From contig CBDBBV010000002.1 in the NCBI GenBank assembly GCA_965203265.1, positions 186,001-250,000 on the forward strand: a stretch of DNA of 64,000 bases. The letters are read 5' to 3'. The first letter of the stretch is position 1; every line of letters starts with the position of its first letter. Shown piece by piece: positions 49,973-59,672 of the stretch. This DNA comes from JAHRAW01 sp965203265 (lineage in GTDB: Bacteria; Pseudomonadota; Gammaproteobacteria; Arenicellales; Poriferihabitantaceae). The notes beneath the pieces were generated by a model. It saw only the letters and a program-made list of their open reading frames with translations. It was not told where the DNA came from and did no database searches. The position numbers and the translations under genes were made by a program.

Positions 49973-50608
49973 ATGAAAGCAATTCTGGTGGCGAACCCCA
50001 AGGGGGGATGCGGCAAATCGACACTGGCGACCAATCTGGCCAGCTATTACGCGCTGTGGAAGGTGCCGGTGGCGCTGGTCGATTACGATCCCCAGCAGTC
50101 CAGCCTCGACTGGCTGGAACAGCGAAATCGGCGAAGTAGGGCGTTGAATCCCATACAGGGCATCAACGCCAGCCTCGGGCGAAACGCCCGCGCGCGCGTT
50201 TCCGCCGACATCGAACGGGTGATCATGGATGCCTCGGCGCGCATCCCCAGGCCGCAGTTGAAGCGGCTGTTCCGCTTCGCCGATCGGGTGATCCTGCCGG
50301 TGCTGCCGTCTCCCCTCGATATTCGCGCCGTCGGCCATTTCATCGGCGAGTTGATGCTGGAAGAGTTGCTCGCGGTTGCGCCGGTCGGTCTGGTGGCCAA
50401 TCGGGTGCGGGAGAATACCCGCATCTACCACAATCTCGAGAGATTCCTCGGCAGGATGCAAATCCCGCTGGTTACCCATTTGCGCGATACCCAGAACTAC
50501 ATATACGCCGCCGACGGCGGCTACGGCATTTTCGAGATGTCGCCCTATCAGGTGGACAAGGATATGGAGCAGTGGCGCCCGCTGATCGAATGGGTTGAAA
50601 GCAGCTGA
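49973..50608 (+). CDS. Orphan ParA/MinD-family ATPase
   Basis: The 211-residue protein opens with the deviant Walker A motif ANPKGGCGKSTLATNLA and has DYDPQQSSLDW (D37, D39) after it, as in ParA-type ATPases that position plasmids, chromosomes or protein clusters. GAGGA seven bases before ATG 49973 is a fair ribosome binding site. There is no ParB gene or parS site beside it. It stands alone between the divergent glutathione reductase and mraZ; a protein-positioning role is possible. Confidence 0.82.
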   Translation: MKAILVANPKGGCGKSTLATNLASYYALWKVPVALVDYDPQQSSLDWLEQRNRRSRALNPIQGINASLGRNARARVSADIERVIMDASARIPRPQLKRLFRFADRVILPVLPSPLDIRAVGHFIGELMLEELLAVAPVGLVANRVRENTRIYHNLERFLGRMQIPLVTHLRDTQNYIYAADGGYGIFEMSPYQVDKDMEQWRPLIEWVESS

Positions 50609-50753
50609 TTCGTCGGGCATCCGAAGTTGACACCGCCACCAATGCGCCGCCGGTAGCCGAAACCCGCCCCTAACCCCGCCAATTCCATCCGCGGCCGAGC
50701 CTGTCCCCCTCGGCTCGCGCCGGTGCCGACGCCGGCAAAATCGAGAATTTCCC

Positions 50754-50783
50754 TTGACAACCCGATATTTGCGCCCCTATAGT
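50754..50783 (+). promoter_or_regulatory. Main promoter of the division and cell wall cluster
   Basis: A consensus TTGACA (50754-50759) and TATAGT (50778-50783) are 18 bases apart. The transcript would start near 50790, about 55 bases before mraZ. Confidence 0.75.
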
Positions 50784-50792
50784 GTCGAAAAG

Positions 50793-50807
50793 TGGGTAAT
50801 TGTGGGG
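50793..50807 (+). promoter_or_regulatory. MraZ operator
   Basis: TGGGT (50793-50797) and TGGGG (50803-50807) are separated by five bases, the TGGGN direct-repeat spacing known for MraZ binding. They lie at the predicted transcription start, so MraZ would repress its own operon. Confidence 0.7.
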
Positions 50808-50844
50808 CAAAATCCCAAACAGATTTCACATTCTCGATCCGACC

Positions 50845-51303
50845 ATGTTACGAGGGACAAGCGCACTGCATCTGGACACCAAGGGACGGCTGGCGATCCC
50901 CAGCCGTTACCGGGAGGAATTGATGCGACGTTGCGGCGGCCATCTGGTGGTCACGCTCAACAACACCAAGGAAAAATGCCTGTGGATGTATCCGCTGGAT
51001 GAATGGGAGCGAGTCGAGGAGAAGGTGGTCGGCCTGCCGGATTTCGATCCCAACCACCAGAAACTCAAACGCTTCTTCATCGGCCACGCCAGCGATACGT
51101 CGATGGACAAAAGCGGGCGGGTGCTGCTGCCGCCGACGCTTCGGGAATTTGCCGGGGTGACCAAAGACCTGTTCCTGATCGGCCGCGGCAACAAATTCGA
51201 ACTGTGGGACAAGGCATTGTGGATCGCCCGACGGGATCAGTGGCTGCAGGAAGGCGTGGACATGGAGAATGTGTCCGTGGAATTGGAACAACTGTCTCTG
51301 TAG
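50845..51303 (+). CDS. mraZ: Transcriptional regulator MraZ
   Basis: The 152-residue protein has two AbrB-like half domains, each with its D-x-K-G/S-R motif: LDTKGRLAIPSRYRE and MDKSGRVLLPPTLREFA. ATG 50845 gives the standard start; an earlier in-frame ATG at 50800 lies within the operator. It opens the division and cell wall cluster and probably autoregulates through the TGGGN repeats. Confidence 0.96.
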   Translation: MLRGTSALHLDTKGRLAIPSRYREELMRRCGGHLVVTLNNTKEKCLWMYPLDEWERVEEKVVGLPDFDPNHQKLKRFFIGHASDTSMDKSGRVLLPPTLREFAGVTKDLFLIGRGNKFELWDKALWIARRDQWLQEGVDMENVSVELEQLSL

Positions 51304-51315
51304 GCGGTAGATCGG

Positions 51316-52257
51316 ATGAACATGAGCCGCCAAGCCCACACAGCGGTGCTGAAGGAGGCAGCGGTGGCCGCCCTCAACCTGCGCGCCGACGACTTCGTGG
51401 TGGATGCCACCTACGGACGCGGCGGCCACGCGCAGGCGATTCTGGCCAAATTGGGCGACGGCGGGCAGCTGCTGGCCATCGACCGCGACTTCGCCGCCGT
51501 CGAACACGCCCGGCTGGAATTGGGCGACGATGATCGGGTTGAAATCATCCACGCGCCATTCTCCCGCCTCGGCGAGATACTCGAGGCGCGCGGCCTCGTT
51601 GGGCGGGTCGCCGGAATGTTGTTCGATTTCGGCGTCTCGTCGCCGCAGCTGGACGCGCCGGAGCGGGGCTTCAGTTTCAGTGCGGACGGCCCTCTGGACA
51701 TGCGCATGGATCGCTCCGTCGGACAAACCGCCGCCCAATGGCTCGCGCGCGTCGAAGAGCGGGAGCTGGTCGATGTACTGCGTGGATTCGGCGAAGAGCG
51801 CTTCGCCCGCGCCATTGCCGGCGCCATCAAACAGGAGTTGGCGCGCAAGCCCATCGACACCACCACCGAATTGGCGCGACTGGTAGCCGCCGCGGTGCCG
51901 ACTCGGGAAGCGGGCAAGCATCCGGCGACGCGCACCTTTCAGGCCATCCGCATCGCCGTGAACGACGAACTCGGCGAAGTGCGCCAAGTCCTGCCGCAGG
52001 CGCTCGCCGGGCTGGCCACGGGCGGTCGTCTGGTGATGATCAGCTTTCACTCTCTGGAGGATCGGCTGGTAAAAAGATTTTTCCGCGAGCAGTCGAAAGG
52101 CGACCCCTATCCGCCGGATTTGGCGGTTACCGAGGACATGAAAAAACCCACTTTGCGACTGATCGGCAAGGCGGTGCGCGCCAGTTCGCGGGAAATCGCC
52201 GCCAACCGGCGGGCGCGCAGCGCGGTGATGCGCGTCGCGGAAAAACTTGACACCTGA
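51316..52257 (+). CDS. rsmH: 16S rRNA m4C1402 methyltransferase
   Basis: RsmH methylates C1402 of 16S rRNA. The 313-residue protein shows VVDATYGRGGHAQAILA, MLFDFGVSSPQLDAPERGFS, DMRMDRS, TRTFQAIRIAVNDELGE and SFHSLEDRLVKRFF. It starts 13 bases after mraZ; ATG 51322 is an alternative. Confidence 0.96.
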   Translation: MNMSRQAHTAVLKEAAVAALNLRADDFVVDATYGRGGHAQAILAKLGDGGQLLAIDRDFAAVEHARLELGDDDRVEIIHAPFSRLGEILEARGLVGRVAGMLFDFGVSSPQLDAPERGFSFSADGPLDMRMDRSVGQTAAQWLARVEERELVDVLRGFGEERFARAIAGAIKQELARKPIDTTTELARLVAAAVPTREAGKHPATRTFQAIRIAVNDELGEVRQVLPQALAGLATGGRLVMISFHSLEDRLVKRFFREQSKGDPYPPDLAVTEDMKKPTLRLIGKAVRASSREIAANRRARSAVMRVAEKLDT

Positions 52258-52258
52258 G

Positions 52259-52564
52259 ATGATGAACGCGGTGAACTCGATGAACAAATGGCTCGTCTGC
52301 ATCTGGATTTTCACCCTGCTGAGCGCGCTCGCGCTGGTAACCGTGCGCCACCACAATCGTCTGGCCTTCGTCGCTTGGCGAACCGTGGAGGCCGAGAAGG
52401 TCGAACTGCAATCCGAACGCGGCCGCCTGCTGCTGGAAAAAGCGACCTGGGCGCGCCGCCGCAACATCGTCGATGATGCCCGCGAGCGTCTGCAGATGGT
52501 CGCGCCGGCGCCGGCCGAAATCGTCACCCTCACCCTCACCCCCGCCTCGGAGGCGGCGCGATAG
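52259..52564 (+). CDS. ftsL: Cell division protein FtsL
   Basis: The 101-residue protein has one membrane helix (about 12-28) followed by a leucine-zipper-like helix (AWRTVEAEKVELQSERGRLL), the FtsL layout. It bridges FtsB and FtsQ in the divisome. Sequence conservation is low in this family; position between rsmH and ftsI is the main support. ATG 52259 or 52262 is the start, just after the rsmH stop. Confidence 0.88.
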   Translation: MMNAVNSMNKWLVCIWIFTLLSALALVTVRHHNRLAFVAWRTVEAEKVELQSERGRLLLEKATWARRRNIVDDARERLQMVAPAPAEIVTLTLTPASEAAR

Positions 52565-52594
52565 CCGCCGCGCGCGGCGTCGAGCCGGAGCGAA

Positions 52595-54292
52595 ATGCCC
52601 CTGACCAGAGCAAACGACAAACCGCCCATCTGGCGTCAGCGCCTCATCTTCACCGCCATGCTGGCGGTATTCGCGTTGCTGGGCGCGCGCGTCATCCACC
52701 TGCAAACCACCGAACACGAGCGCCTGCGCGCCGAGGGCGATTCCCGTCATCTGCGCGAACTGGCGGTGCCGCCGGAGCGTGGTCGCATACTCGACCGCAA
52801 CGGCCGGGTGCTGGCGATGAGCACGCCGGTGGATTCGCTGTCGGCCACGCCGGCGATCTTTTGCGCGGCGCCGCAACGCTGGAAGCCCCTATTGGCGCTC
52901 ATCGAAATGCGCGAACAGCAGTTGCGAGCCGTCTGCGAGCGGCGTGCACATTCCGGCTTCATGTATCTCAAGCGCCATCTGCCGCCGATGCTGGCGGCGC
53001 AGGTCATGCAGCTCGGCATCGCCGGCATCGGCGTCGAGCGGGAATACAAGCGCTACTATCCGGGCGGCCCGGCCGGAGCGCACCTGATCGGCTTCACCAA
53101 CATCGACGATGTGGGCCAGGAAGGCTTGGAAAAGGCGCACGAGGCGCAGCTGGTCGGCACGCCGGGGCGGATCCGCGTGCTGCAGGATCAGGCGGGCAAT
53201 CAGGTCGAAAGCGTCGAGAGCATTCAGCCGGTGCGCCATGGCGAGGACTTGGTGATCAGCATCGACCAGCGCGTGCAATCGCTGGCGAGCGACTATCTCG
53301 AATCTGCGGTGCGGCAACACAAGGCATCCGGCGGCAGCGTGGTCGTGTTGGCCGTGCCCAGCGGGGAGATTGTGGCGATGGTCAACTCGCCCCAGTTCAA
53401 CCCCAACGACCGCAGCACCTTGACCGCAGGCGCCTTCCGCAACCGCAGCGTAACCGATGTGCTCGAACCGGGCTCCACCGCCAAACCCTTCACCGTCGCC
53501 ATGGCCCTGGAAAGCGGCAAGGTCGATGCCGACACCACCGTGGACACCGCCCCCGGCGAGCACCGCGTGGGCCGCCACACCATCCGCGACATTCGCGACT
53601 TCGGAACCTTGTCGGTGTCCGAGGTGATTTCCCGCTCGAGCAATGTGGGCATCGCGAAGATCGCCCTGACTTTCCCCTATAACGAGCTGTTCGACACCTT
53701 TGCCCGAGTCGGCTTCGCCCACGCCGCCGCCGACCTCCCCGGCGAAAGTGCCGGTAGATTGCAACGGCGCGGGCGACCGATCGAGCACGCCTCGCTGGCC
53801 TACGGCTACGGAGTCTCGGTGACCGCGCTGCAACTTGCCCGCGCCTATACCGTGTTCGCCACCGACGGCGAATTGCTCGCGCTCACGTTGCAACCCAGAG
53901 AGCCGGAGTATCGAGCCGACGCCACCCGCGTATTCAGCGCGCAGACGGCGCGCGCCGTGCGCGCCATGCTGGAGCAGGCAGCCGCCGCCCCCACCGGCAC
54001 CGCCAATCAGGCGCGCGTGCCGCGCTACCGAGTCGGCGGCAAAACCGGCACCGTGCACAAACTGCTTGGCGGCAACTACGACAACAACCGCTACCTGTCG
54101 GTGTTCGCCGGCCTCGGCCCGATCAGCCAACCCCGATTTGTCGCGGTGGTGGTGGTGGACGATCCGCGCGGCGAAGTCTATTACGGCGGCAAAGTGGCCG
54201 CGCCGGTGTTCGCCGATTTGATGGCCGACCTGATGCGGCTGTACAACATCCGCCCGGACGCCGCCGCGCCGACACCGGAGGAATCCACGTGA
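52595..54292 (+). CDS. ftsI: Penicillin-binding protein 3, septal transpeptidase FtsI
   Basis: The 565-residue protein has an N-terminal membrane anchor (RLIFTAMLAVFALLGARVI), a dimerisation domain (GRILDRNGRVLA) and the transpeptidase domain with active-site serine in EPGSTAKPFT, the SxN motif in SRSSNVGIAK and KTGT in GGKTGTVHK. It cross-links septal peptidoglycan with FtsW. Its stop overlaps murE (ATGA-type overlap). Confidence 0.96.
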   Translation: MPLTRANDKPPIWRQRLIFTAMLAVFALLGARVIHLQTTEHERLRAEGDSRHLRELAVPPERGRILDRNGRVLAMSTPVDSLSATPAIFCAAPQRWKPLLALIEMREQQLRAVCERRAHSGFMYLKRHLPPMLAAQVMQLGIAGIGVEREYKRYYPGGPAGAHLIGFTNIDDVGQEGLEKAHEAQLVGTPGRIRVLQDQAGNQVESVESIQPVRHGEDLVISIDQRVQSLASDYLESAVRQHKASGGSVVVLAVPSGEIVAMVNSPQFNPNDRSTLTAGAFRNRSVTDVLEPGSTAKPFTVAMALESGKVDADTTVDTAPGEHRVGRHTIRDIRDFGTLSVSEVISRSSNVGIAKIALTFPYNELFDTFARVGFAHAAADLPGESAGRLQRRGRPIEHASLAYGYGVSVTALQLARAYTVFATDGELLALTLQPREPEYRADATRVFSAQTARAVRAMLEQAAAAPTGTANQARVPRYRVGGKTGTVHKLLGGNYDNNRYLSVFAGLGPISQPRFVAVVVVDDPRGEVYYGGKVAAPVFADLMADLMRLYNIRPDAAAPTPEEST

Positions 54293-55791
54293 TGACGCCG
54301 CAAGCGGATATTCGTGCGCCGGCCAAATCCCTGCGGGCGCTGTTGGCGGATTTGGCCGAGGTAACGCCGCCCGAGGAGCGCGCCGTTTCCGGCCTCAGTC
54401 TCGACAGCCGCCAGGTCGGAGTTGACGACTTGTTCATCGCCGTGCCCGGCGAGGCGCGCGACGGGCGGGATTACATTCGCCAAGCGGTGCGCAACGGGGC
54501 AGCCGCGGTCGCCCACGAGAAATCCACCGAGGGGCAAGGCGAAGCGCGCGAACCCCACGACTGTGGCGTGCCGAGCATCGCCGTCGCCGACCTGCGGCAA
54601 CACATCGGCGCCGTCGCCGCGCGCTTTTTCGACCACCCCTCGGCGCACATGCAGCTGATCGGCATCACCGGCACCAACGGCAAAACCACCTGCGCCTACC
54701 TGCTCGCTCAGGCGCTCGATCTGCTTGGCCGACGCTGCGCGCTGATGGGAACCATCGGCACGGGATTCATCGGCTCCCTGCAACCTGCGTCTCTGACCAC
54801 CGCCGACGCCGTTGCCACCCACCGTACCCTCGCCGAGATGCTGGCGCGCAAGGCCGAGGCGGTGTGCCTCGAGGTGTCCTCCCACGGCCTGCAGCAGGGC
54901 CGGGTGAATCAGGTGGCGTTCGATGTGGCGGTGCTCACCAATCTCAGTCGAGATCACCTCGACTACCACGGCAGCATGGAACGATACGCCCAAGCCAAGC
55001 GGAAACTGTTCGAGTTCGACGGCCTGCACAGCGCCGTCATCAACGCCGACGATCCCTTCGGTCGCCGTCTCTTGGCGAATCACCGCGCCGCGCATTGCCT
55101 CACCTACGGCGTGGCACGCGGCGACCTGCGCCCGCGCGACCTGCGCCTGAGCGAGAACGGCATCGCCTTCGAGGTGGAATGCCGTGGGCAGGTCGAGGCG
55201 GTTCGCTCGCCTCTGATCGGCGCCCTCAATGTGCCCAACCTGCTGGCCGCTCTGGCCGCCTTGACCTGCTGCGGCTACGGCCTCGATCAGGCCGCGATGG
55301 CCGTCGGCCAATGCCTGCCGCCGCCCGGCAGGATGGAATTGCTGCCGAGGCGCCCGTCTCAGCCCGCGGTGGTGGTCGATTACGCGCACACGCCGGATGC
55401 GCTCGAACGGGCGCTGATCTCCCTCGGCGAAATGTGTCGCGGCAGATTGTGGGTGGTGTTCGGCTGCGGCGGCGCGCGCGATTCCGGCAAGCGCGCGCAG
55501 ATGGGACGGGTGGCCGAGGCGCGCGCCCATCGGGTGATCGTCACCGACGACAACCCGCGAACGGAAGATCCGCAGGAGATCACCGCGCACATCGTCGGCG
55601 GCATGGCGGCCGGCGCAACGGTGATCCACGATCGCCGCCGCGCCATCGAAACGGCCATCGCCGCCGCCGCCGCCGAGGACATCGTGCTGGTCGCCGGCAA
55701 GGGGCATGAATCGGTTCAGATCGTCGGCGAGCGATCGATCGAGTTGAACGATCGCGCCATCGCCATAGCCGCATTGGGGGGGTCGGCGTGA
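54289..55791 (+). CDS. murE: UDP-MurNAc-tripeptide synthetase MurE (meso-DAP adding)
   Basis: MurE adds the third stem-peptide residue. The 500-residue protein has the ATP motif GITGTNGKTTCAYLLA, the carbamylated-lysine region and DYAHTPDALERALISLGE. The motif DNPR in TDDNPRTEDPQEI selects meso-diaminopimelate, so the wall is of the Gram-negative type. It overlaps ftsI and murF. Confidence 0.96.
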   Translation: MMTPQADIRAPAKSLRALLADLAEVTPPEERAVSGLSLDSRQVGVDDLFIAVPGEARDGRDYIRQAVRNGAAAVAHEKSTEGQGEAREPHDCGVPSIAVADLRQHIGAVAARFFDHPSAHMQLIGITGTNGKTTCAYLLAQALDLLGRRCALMGTIGTGFIGSLQPASLTTADAVATHRTLAEMLARKAEAVCLEVSSHGLQQGRVNQVAFDVAVLTNLSRDHLDYHGSMERYAQAKRKLFEFDGLHSAVINADDPFGRRLLANHRAAHCLTYGVARGDLRPRDLRLSENGIAFEVECRGQVEAVRSPLIGALNVPNLLAALAALTCCGYGLDQAAMAVGQCLPPPGRMELLPRRPSQPAVVVDYAHTPDALERALISLGEMCRGRLWVVFGCGGARDSGKRAQMGRVAEARAHRVIVTDDNPRTEDPQEITAHIVGGMAAGATVIHDRRRAIETAIAAAAAEDIVLVAGKGHESVQIVGERSIELNDRAIAIAALGGSA

Positions 55792-57239
55792 TGAGATTGT
55801 CCGAAGCGGCGAAAGTTACGCGCGGCGAGCTGCGCGGGCGCGATTGCCTGTTCACCGGCGTCGCCATCGACTCGCGTCGGTGCGATTCCGGAGATTTGTT
55901 CGTCGCCCTGCGTGGGGCGCACCATGACGGCCACGACTTCATCGATCAAGCCGGCGGCAACGGCGCGGTCGGCGCCTTGACTTCCGCCGCGCGCCGCGAG
56001 CCGGTCGCGCAAATTCGGGTGGCCGACACCACCGCCGCCCTCGGCCGACTCGGCGCCCATTGGCGCGCCGGATTCAACCCGCTGTTGGTGGCGGTTACCG
56101 GCAGCAACGGCAAGACCACGGTAAGCGCGCTCATCGCCGCCATCCTCAACGGCCAGGCCGAGTGCGAGCGCGAGCGCGAGAGATGCCTTTCCCCGCGCGC
56201 CAGCTTCAACAACCATTGGGGCGTCCCCATGACCCTGCTGCGAATGCGCGCGCACCACACCTACGCGGTCATCGAGATGGGGATGAACCGCCCGGGGGAG
56301 ATCGCCTATCTGAGCGAACTGGCCAAGCCCGACATCGCCCTGATCAACAACGCCGCCCCGGCGCATCTGGCCGGGCTGACCGATGTGCAGGGCGTCGCCG
56401 ACGCCAAGGCGGAGATATTCAGCGGCCTCGGGCGCGACGGCATCGCCGTGTTGAACGCCGACGATCCCTTTCACGATCACTGGCAGCGCGGGTTGCGGCG
56501 TATCGGCGTGGGCAACACAGTGAGTTTCAGCGCGCGCGGGGGGGCGCAGGATGCCTCCATCGCCGTCAGCGCCGATGCCGATGCCGCCGCCGCCGTCGCC
56601 ACTGGTGTGGACAATCGATTCGCGTTGAACATCGGCGGCCAACGCGCGGAAATTCGCCTGTCCCTGCCGGGCGCCCACAATGTGGCGAATGCCGTGGCCG
56701 CCGGCGCGGTGGCATTTGCCGCCGGCATCGGCATCGAGCAAATTCAGGCGGGGCTGAACGCCTTCCCCGGCGCGCTCCCGGGGCGGCTGGCCCTATTTCG
56801 GGGGATTCACGGCGCGCGCATCATCGACGACAGCTACAACGCCAATCCGGCCTCGACTCGGGCGGCGCTGGATGTGCTCGCCGGTTTTGACGGCGAGCGC
56901 ATCGCCGTGCTCGGCCAGATGGCCGAACTGGGGGCGCGCAGCGACGAACATCACAGGCAGATCGGCCGGTATGCGAAGCAGTGCGGCGTGCGCCGTCTGC
57001 TGGGCTTGGGGCCGTGCGGGGACGGCGGCTTGGCAGGCTATGCGCGCGGTTTTGGCGCGGCGGCCGAGCAGTACGATCAAGTCGATCATCTGCTGGCGCG
57101 GCTTGCGCCCCTGATGGAAAGTCGGGCGGCGCAGGGAAAGAACGGCCTGACGGTTCTGGTGAAAGGTTCGAGGGCGGCGGCGATGGAACGGGTTGTGGCG
57201 CGGCTGACGGCCAAATTCGGGGGTGGATGGCCATGCTGA
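55788..57239 (+). CDS. murF: UDP-MurNAc-tripeptide:D-Ala-D-Ala ligase MurF
   Basis: The 483-residue ligase shows FTGVAIDSRRCDSGDLFVAL, the ATP motif VTGSNGKTTVSALIAA, NNHWGVPMTLLRM and DDSYNANPASTRAALDVL. The stop overlaps mraY by seven bases. Confidence 0.95.
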   Translation: MMRLSEAAKVTRGELRGRDCLFTGVAIDSRRCDSGDLFVALRGAHHDGHDFIDQAGGNGAVGALTSAARREPVAQIRVADTTAALGRLGAHWRAGFNPLLVAVTGSNGKTTVSALIAAILNGQAECERERERCLSPRASFNNHWGVPMTLLRMRAHHTYAVIEMGMNRPGEIAYLSELAKPDIALINNAAPAHLAGLTDVQGVADAKAEIFSGLGRDGIAVLNADDPFHDHWQRGLRRIGVGNTVSFSARGGAQDASIAVSADADAAAAVATGVDNRFALNIGGQRAEIRLSLPGAHNVANAVAAGAVAFAAGIGIEQIQAGLNAFPGALPGRLALFRGIHGARIIDDSYNANPASTRAALDVLAGFDGERIAVLGQMAELGARSDEHHRQIGRYAKQCGVRRLLGLGPCGDGGLAGYARGFGAAAEQYDQVDHLLARLAPLMESRAAQGKNGLTVLVKGSRAAAMERVVARLTAKFGGGWPC

Positions 57240-58315
57240 CTTGGTTGTTCGAATATCTCGCTCAGTACTACGGATTCCTCGATATCTTCCGTTATCTCAC
57301 CTTTCGCGGCATCTGCGGAATGCTCACGGCTCTATCGATCTTTTTCGTGTTCGGCCCCAGCATGATCCGCAAACTGAGCGACTACCAGATCGGCCAGACC
57401 GTGCGCGTGGACGGCCCGCCCACTCATTTCGACAAGGTCGGCACGCCGACCATGGGCGGCAGTTTGATTCTGCTGTCGGTGGTGGTGTCCACCTTGCTGT
57501 GGGGGGATCTGGGCAACCGCTTCGTTTGGGCGATCCTGATCACCACGGCGGCCTTCGGCGTCATCGGCTGGATCGACGACTACCGCAAACTGGTGGATAA
57601 GAACCCCCGGGGGATGGGCGCCCGCGCCAAATTTCTTAGCCAGAGCGTGGTCGGCCTGCTGGCGGCGCTGTTCCTGTACCACACCGCCGGTTCCACCGCC
57701 GAGACGGATCTGCTGGTGCCGCTGTTCAAGGATGTGGCTCTCCCGCTGGGGTGGGGTTTCGTCGTACTCGCTTGGTTCGTCATAGTCGGCACGAGCAACG
57801 CGGTCAATCTGACCGACGGCTTGGACGGGCTGGCGATCATGCCGGCCGTCATGGTGGCCGGTGCCCTCGGCATATTCGCCTACGCCACCGGCAACTCGAT
57901 CTACGCAGACTACCTCGGCATCCCCTACATCGCCGGTGCCGGCGAAGTGCTGGTGTTGTGCGCCACGCTGGTGGGCGCCGGCCTCGGCTTCCTGTGGTTC
58001 AACACCTATCCGGCGCAAGTGTTCATGGGAGACATCGGCGCCCTCTCCCTCGGCGCCGCCATCGGCATCATCGCCGTCATCGTGCGTCAGGAAATCGTGC
58101 TGATCGTCATGGGCGGGTTGTTCGTCATGGAAACCGTGTCGGTCATCCTGCAAGTCGCCTCCTACAAACTGGTGGGGCGGCGCATCTTTCATATGGCGCC
58201 GCTGCACCATCATTTCGAACTGAAGGGATGGCCCGAGCCGCAAGTCATCGTGCGCTTCTGGATCATCAGTTTGATTCTCGTTCTGGTCGGGCTGGCAACC
58301 CTCAAGATTCGCTGA
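57233..58315 (+). CDS. mraY: Phospho-MurNAc-pentapeptide transferase MraY
   Basis: MraY makes lipid I in the inner membrane. From ATG 57233 the protein has 360 residues, the same as E. coli MraY, with YLTFRGICGMLTALSIFF, GTPTMGGSLIL, the catalytic aspartates in NLTDGLDGLAIMPA and the histidine-rich MAPLHHHFELKGWPE. ATG 57227 would add two residues. It overlaps murF. Confidence 0.97.
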   Translation: MLTWLFEYLAQYYGFLDIFRYLTFRGICGMLTALSIFFVFGPSMIRKLSDYQIGQTVRVDGPPTHFDKVGTPTMGGSLILLSVVVSTLLWGDLGNRFVWAILITTAAFGVIGWIDDYRKLVDKNPRGMGARAKFLSQSVVGLLAALFLYHTAGSTAETDLLVPLFKDVALPLGWGFVVLAWFVIVGTSNAVNLTDGLDGLAIMPAVMVAGALGIFAYATGNSIYADYLGIPYIAGAGEVLVLCATLVGAGLGFLWFNTYPAQVFMGDIGALSLGAAIGIIAVIVRQEIVLIVMGGLFVMETVSVILQVASYKLVGRRIFHMAPLHHHFELKGWPEPQVIVRFWIISLILVLVGLATLKIR

Positions 58316-58334
58316 GCTCGCTGAGGGAAACCCA

Positions 58335-59672
58335 TTGAACACCGCCTTGCAAATGACGCGCCAAGCGAAATCGACGCTGGTACTCGGCCTCGGCAAGACC
58401 GGCTATTCCGTGGTCGCGCACCTGTCCGCTCGCGGCGGCAAGATCACCGCCGCCGACACCCGCGATCCGGCGCCCTGCCTCGATCTGGTGCGCGAGCGCT
58501 ACCCGCAGGTGGAAGTGATCAGCGGCTCGTTGCCGCTGGATTCCCTCGGCCAATTCGATCGCATCGTGGTCAGCCCCGGCCTCGCCGTGGCGAGCGATCT
58601 GCGCTTGATCGGCGACATCGAATTGTTCGTCGAAAGCGCGACCGCGCCGATCATCGCCATCACCGGCTCCAACGGCAAATCCACGGTGACCACGCTGGTT
58701 GCCGAAATGCTGGCGGCCGCCGGCAAACGCGCCCTGATCGGCGGCAACATCGGCACTCCGGCGCTGGAATTGCTGGCGCAGCCGACGCCGGATTTCTATG
58801 TGTTGGAATTGTCCAGCTTTCAGCTCGAGAACACCTACAGCCTCAGCGCCGCCGCCGCCGCCATACTGAACATCAGCGAAGATCATCTGGATCGCTACCC
58901 CGACATCGACCAGTATGCCGCCGCCAAGGCGCGCATTCTGCGGCGCGCCGCCGTGCGCGTGCTGAATCGCGACGATCCCGCCTCGCACGCGCTGTTGCAG
59001 GCCAATCCCGCTGCGCTGTCCTTCGGCCTCGGCCGCCCCGCCGGAGCCGATGAATACGGCGTGACTACCACCCCCGAAGGCCGATTTTTCTGCCGTGGCG
59101 AATCGCGTCTCGCGCCGGTCGAGGGGATGGTGATGCAGGGCGAGCACAACATCGCCAACATACTGGCCGCCGCCGCACTGGTGGAAGCCGCCGGGACGCC
59201 CGTTACCCGGCCGGTGCTCGGCGCGGCGCTCGCCTGTCGCGGCTTGGCGCATCGTTGCGAACCGGTGGCGCAGGGGAGCGGCGTGCAGTGGATCAACGAC
59301 TCCAAGGCCACCAATGTGGGCGCCACCATCGCCGCCATTCGCGGATTCGGCGACGACCTCATCCTGATCGCCGGTGGTCGCGGCAAGGGCGCCGACTTTT
59401 CATCACTGCAGGCGCCGGTGGCGCAGCGGGTGCGCCACGCGGTGTTGTTTGGCGAGGACGCCGAGCGCATCGCCGCGGCCATCGCTACCGCCACCGAAAT
59501 CCACCGAGCCGACGACCTGCAACACGCCGTCTCCATCGCCGCCGACTGCGCCCGCGCCGGGCAGGTGGTGCTGTTTTCACCGGCCTGCGCGAGTTTCGAC
59601 ATGTTCGAGAATTACGCCGAGCGCGGGCGCGCCTTCAAGCGGCTGGTGGCCGAACTGGAGGCCAGCCAGTGA
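58335..59672 (+). CDS. murD: UDP-MurNAc-L-alanine:D-glutamate ligase MurD
   Basis: The 445-residue ligase has LVLGLGKTGYSVVAHL, the ATP motif AITGSNGKSTVTTLVA, SSFQLENTYSL and NDSKATNVGATIAAIRGF. TTG 58335 is used (purine-rich GAGGGAAA upstream); ATG 58353 is an alternative. The stop overlaps the GTG of ftsW. Confidence 0.96.
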   Translation: MNTALQMTRQAKSTLVLGLGKTGYSVVAHLSARGGKITAADTRDPAPCLDLVRERYPQVEVISGSLPLDSLGQFDRIVVSPGLAVASDLRLIGDIELFVESATAPIIAITGSNGKSTVTTLVAEMLAAAGKRALIGGNIGTPALELLAQPTPDFYVLELSSFQLENTYSLSAAAAAILNISEDHLDRYPDIDQYAAAKARILRRAAVRVLNRDDPASHALLQANPAALSFGLGRPAGADEYGVTTTPEGRFFCRGESRLAPVEGMVMQGEHNIANILAAAALVEAAGTPVTRPVLGAALACRGLAHRCEPVAQGSGVQWINDSKATNVGATIAAIRGFGDDLILIAGGRGKGADFSSLQAPVAQRVRHAVLFGEDAERIAAAIATATEIHRADDLQHAVSIAADCARAGQVVLFSPACASFDMFENYAERGRAFKRLVAELEASQ

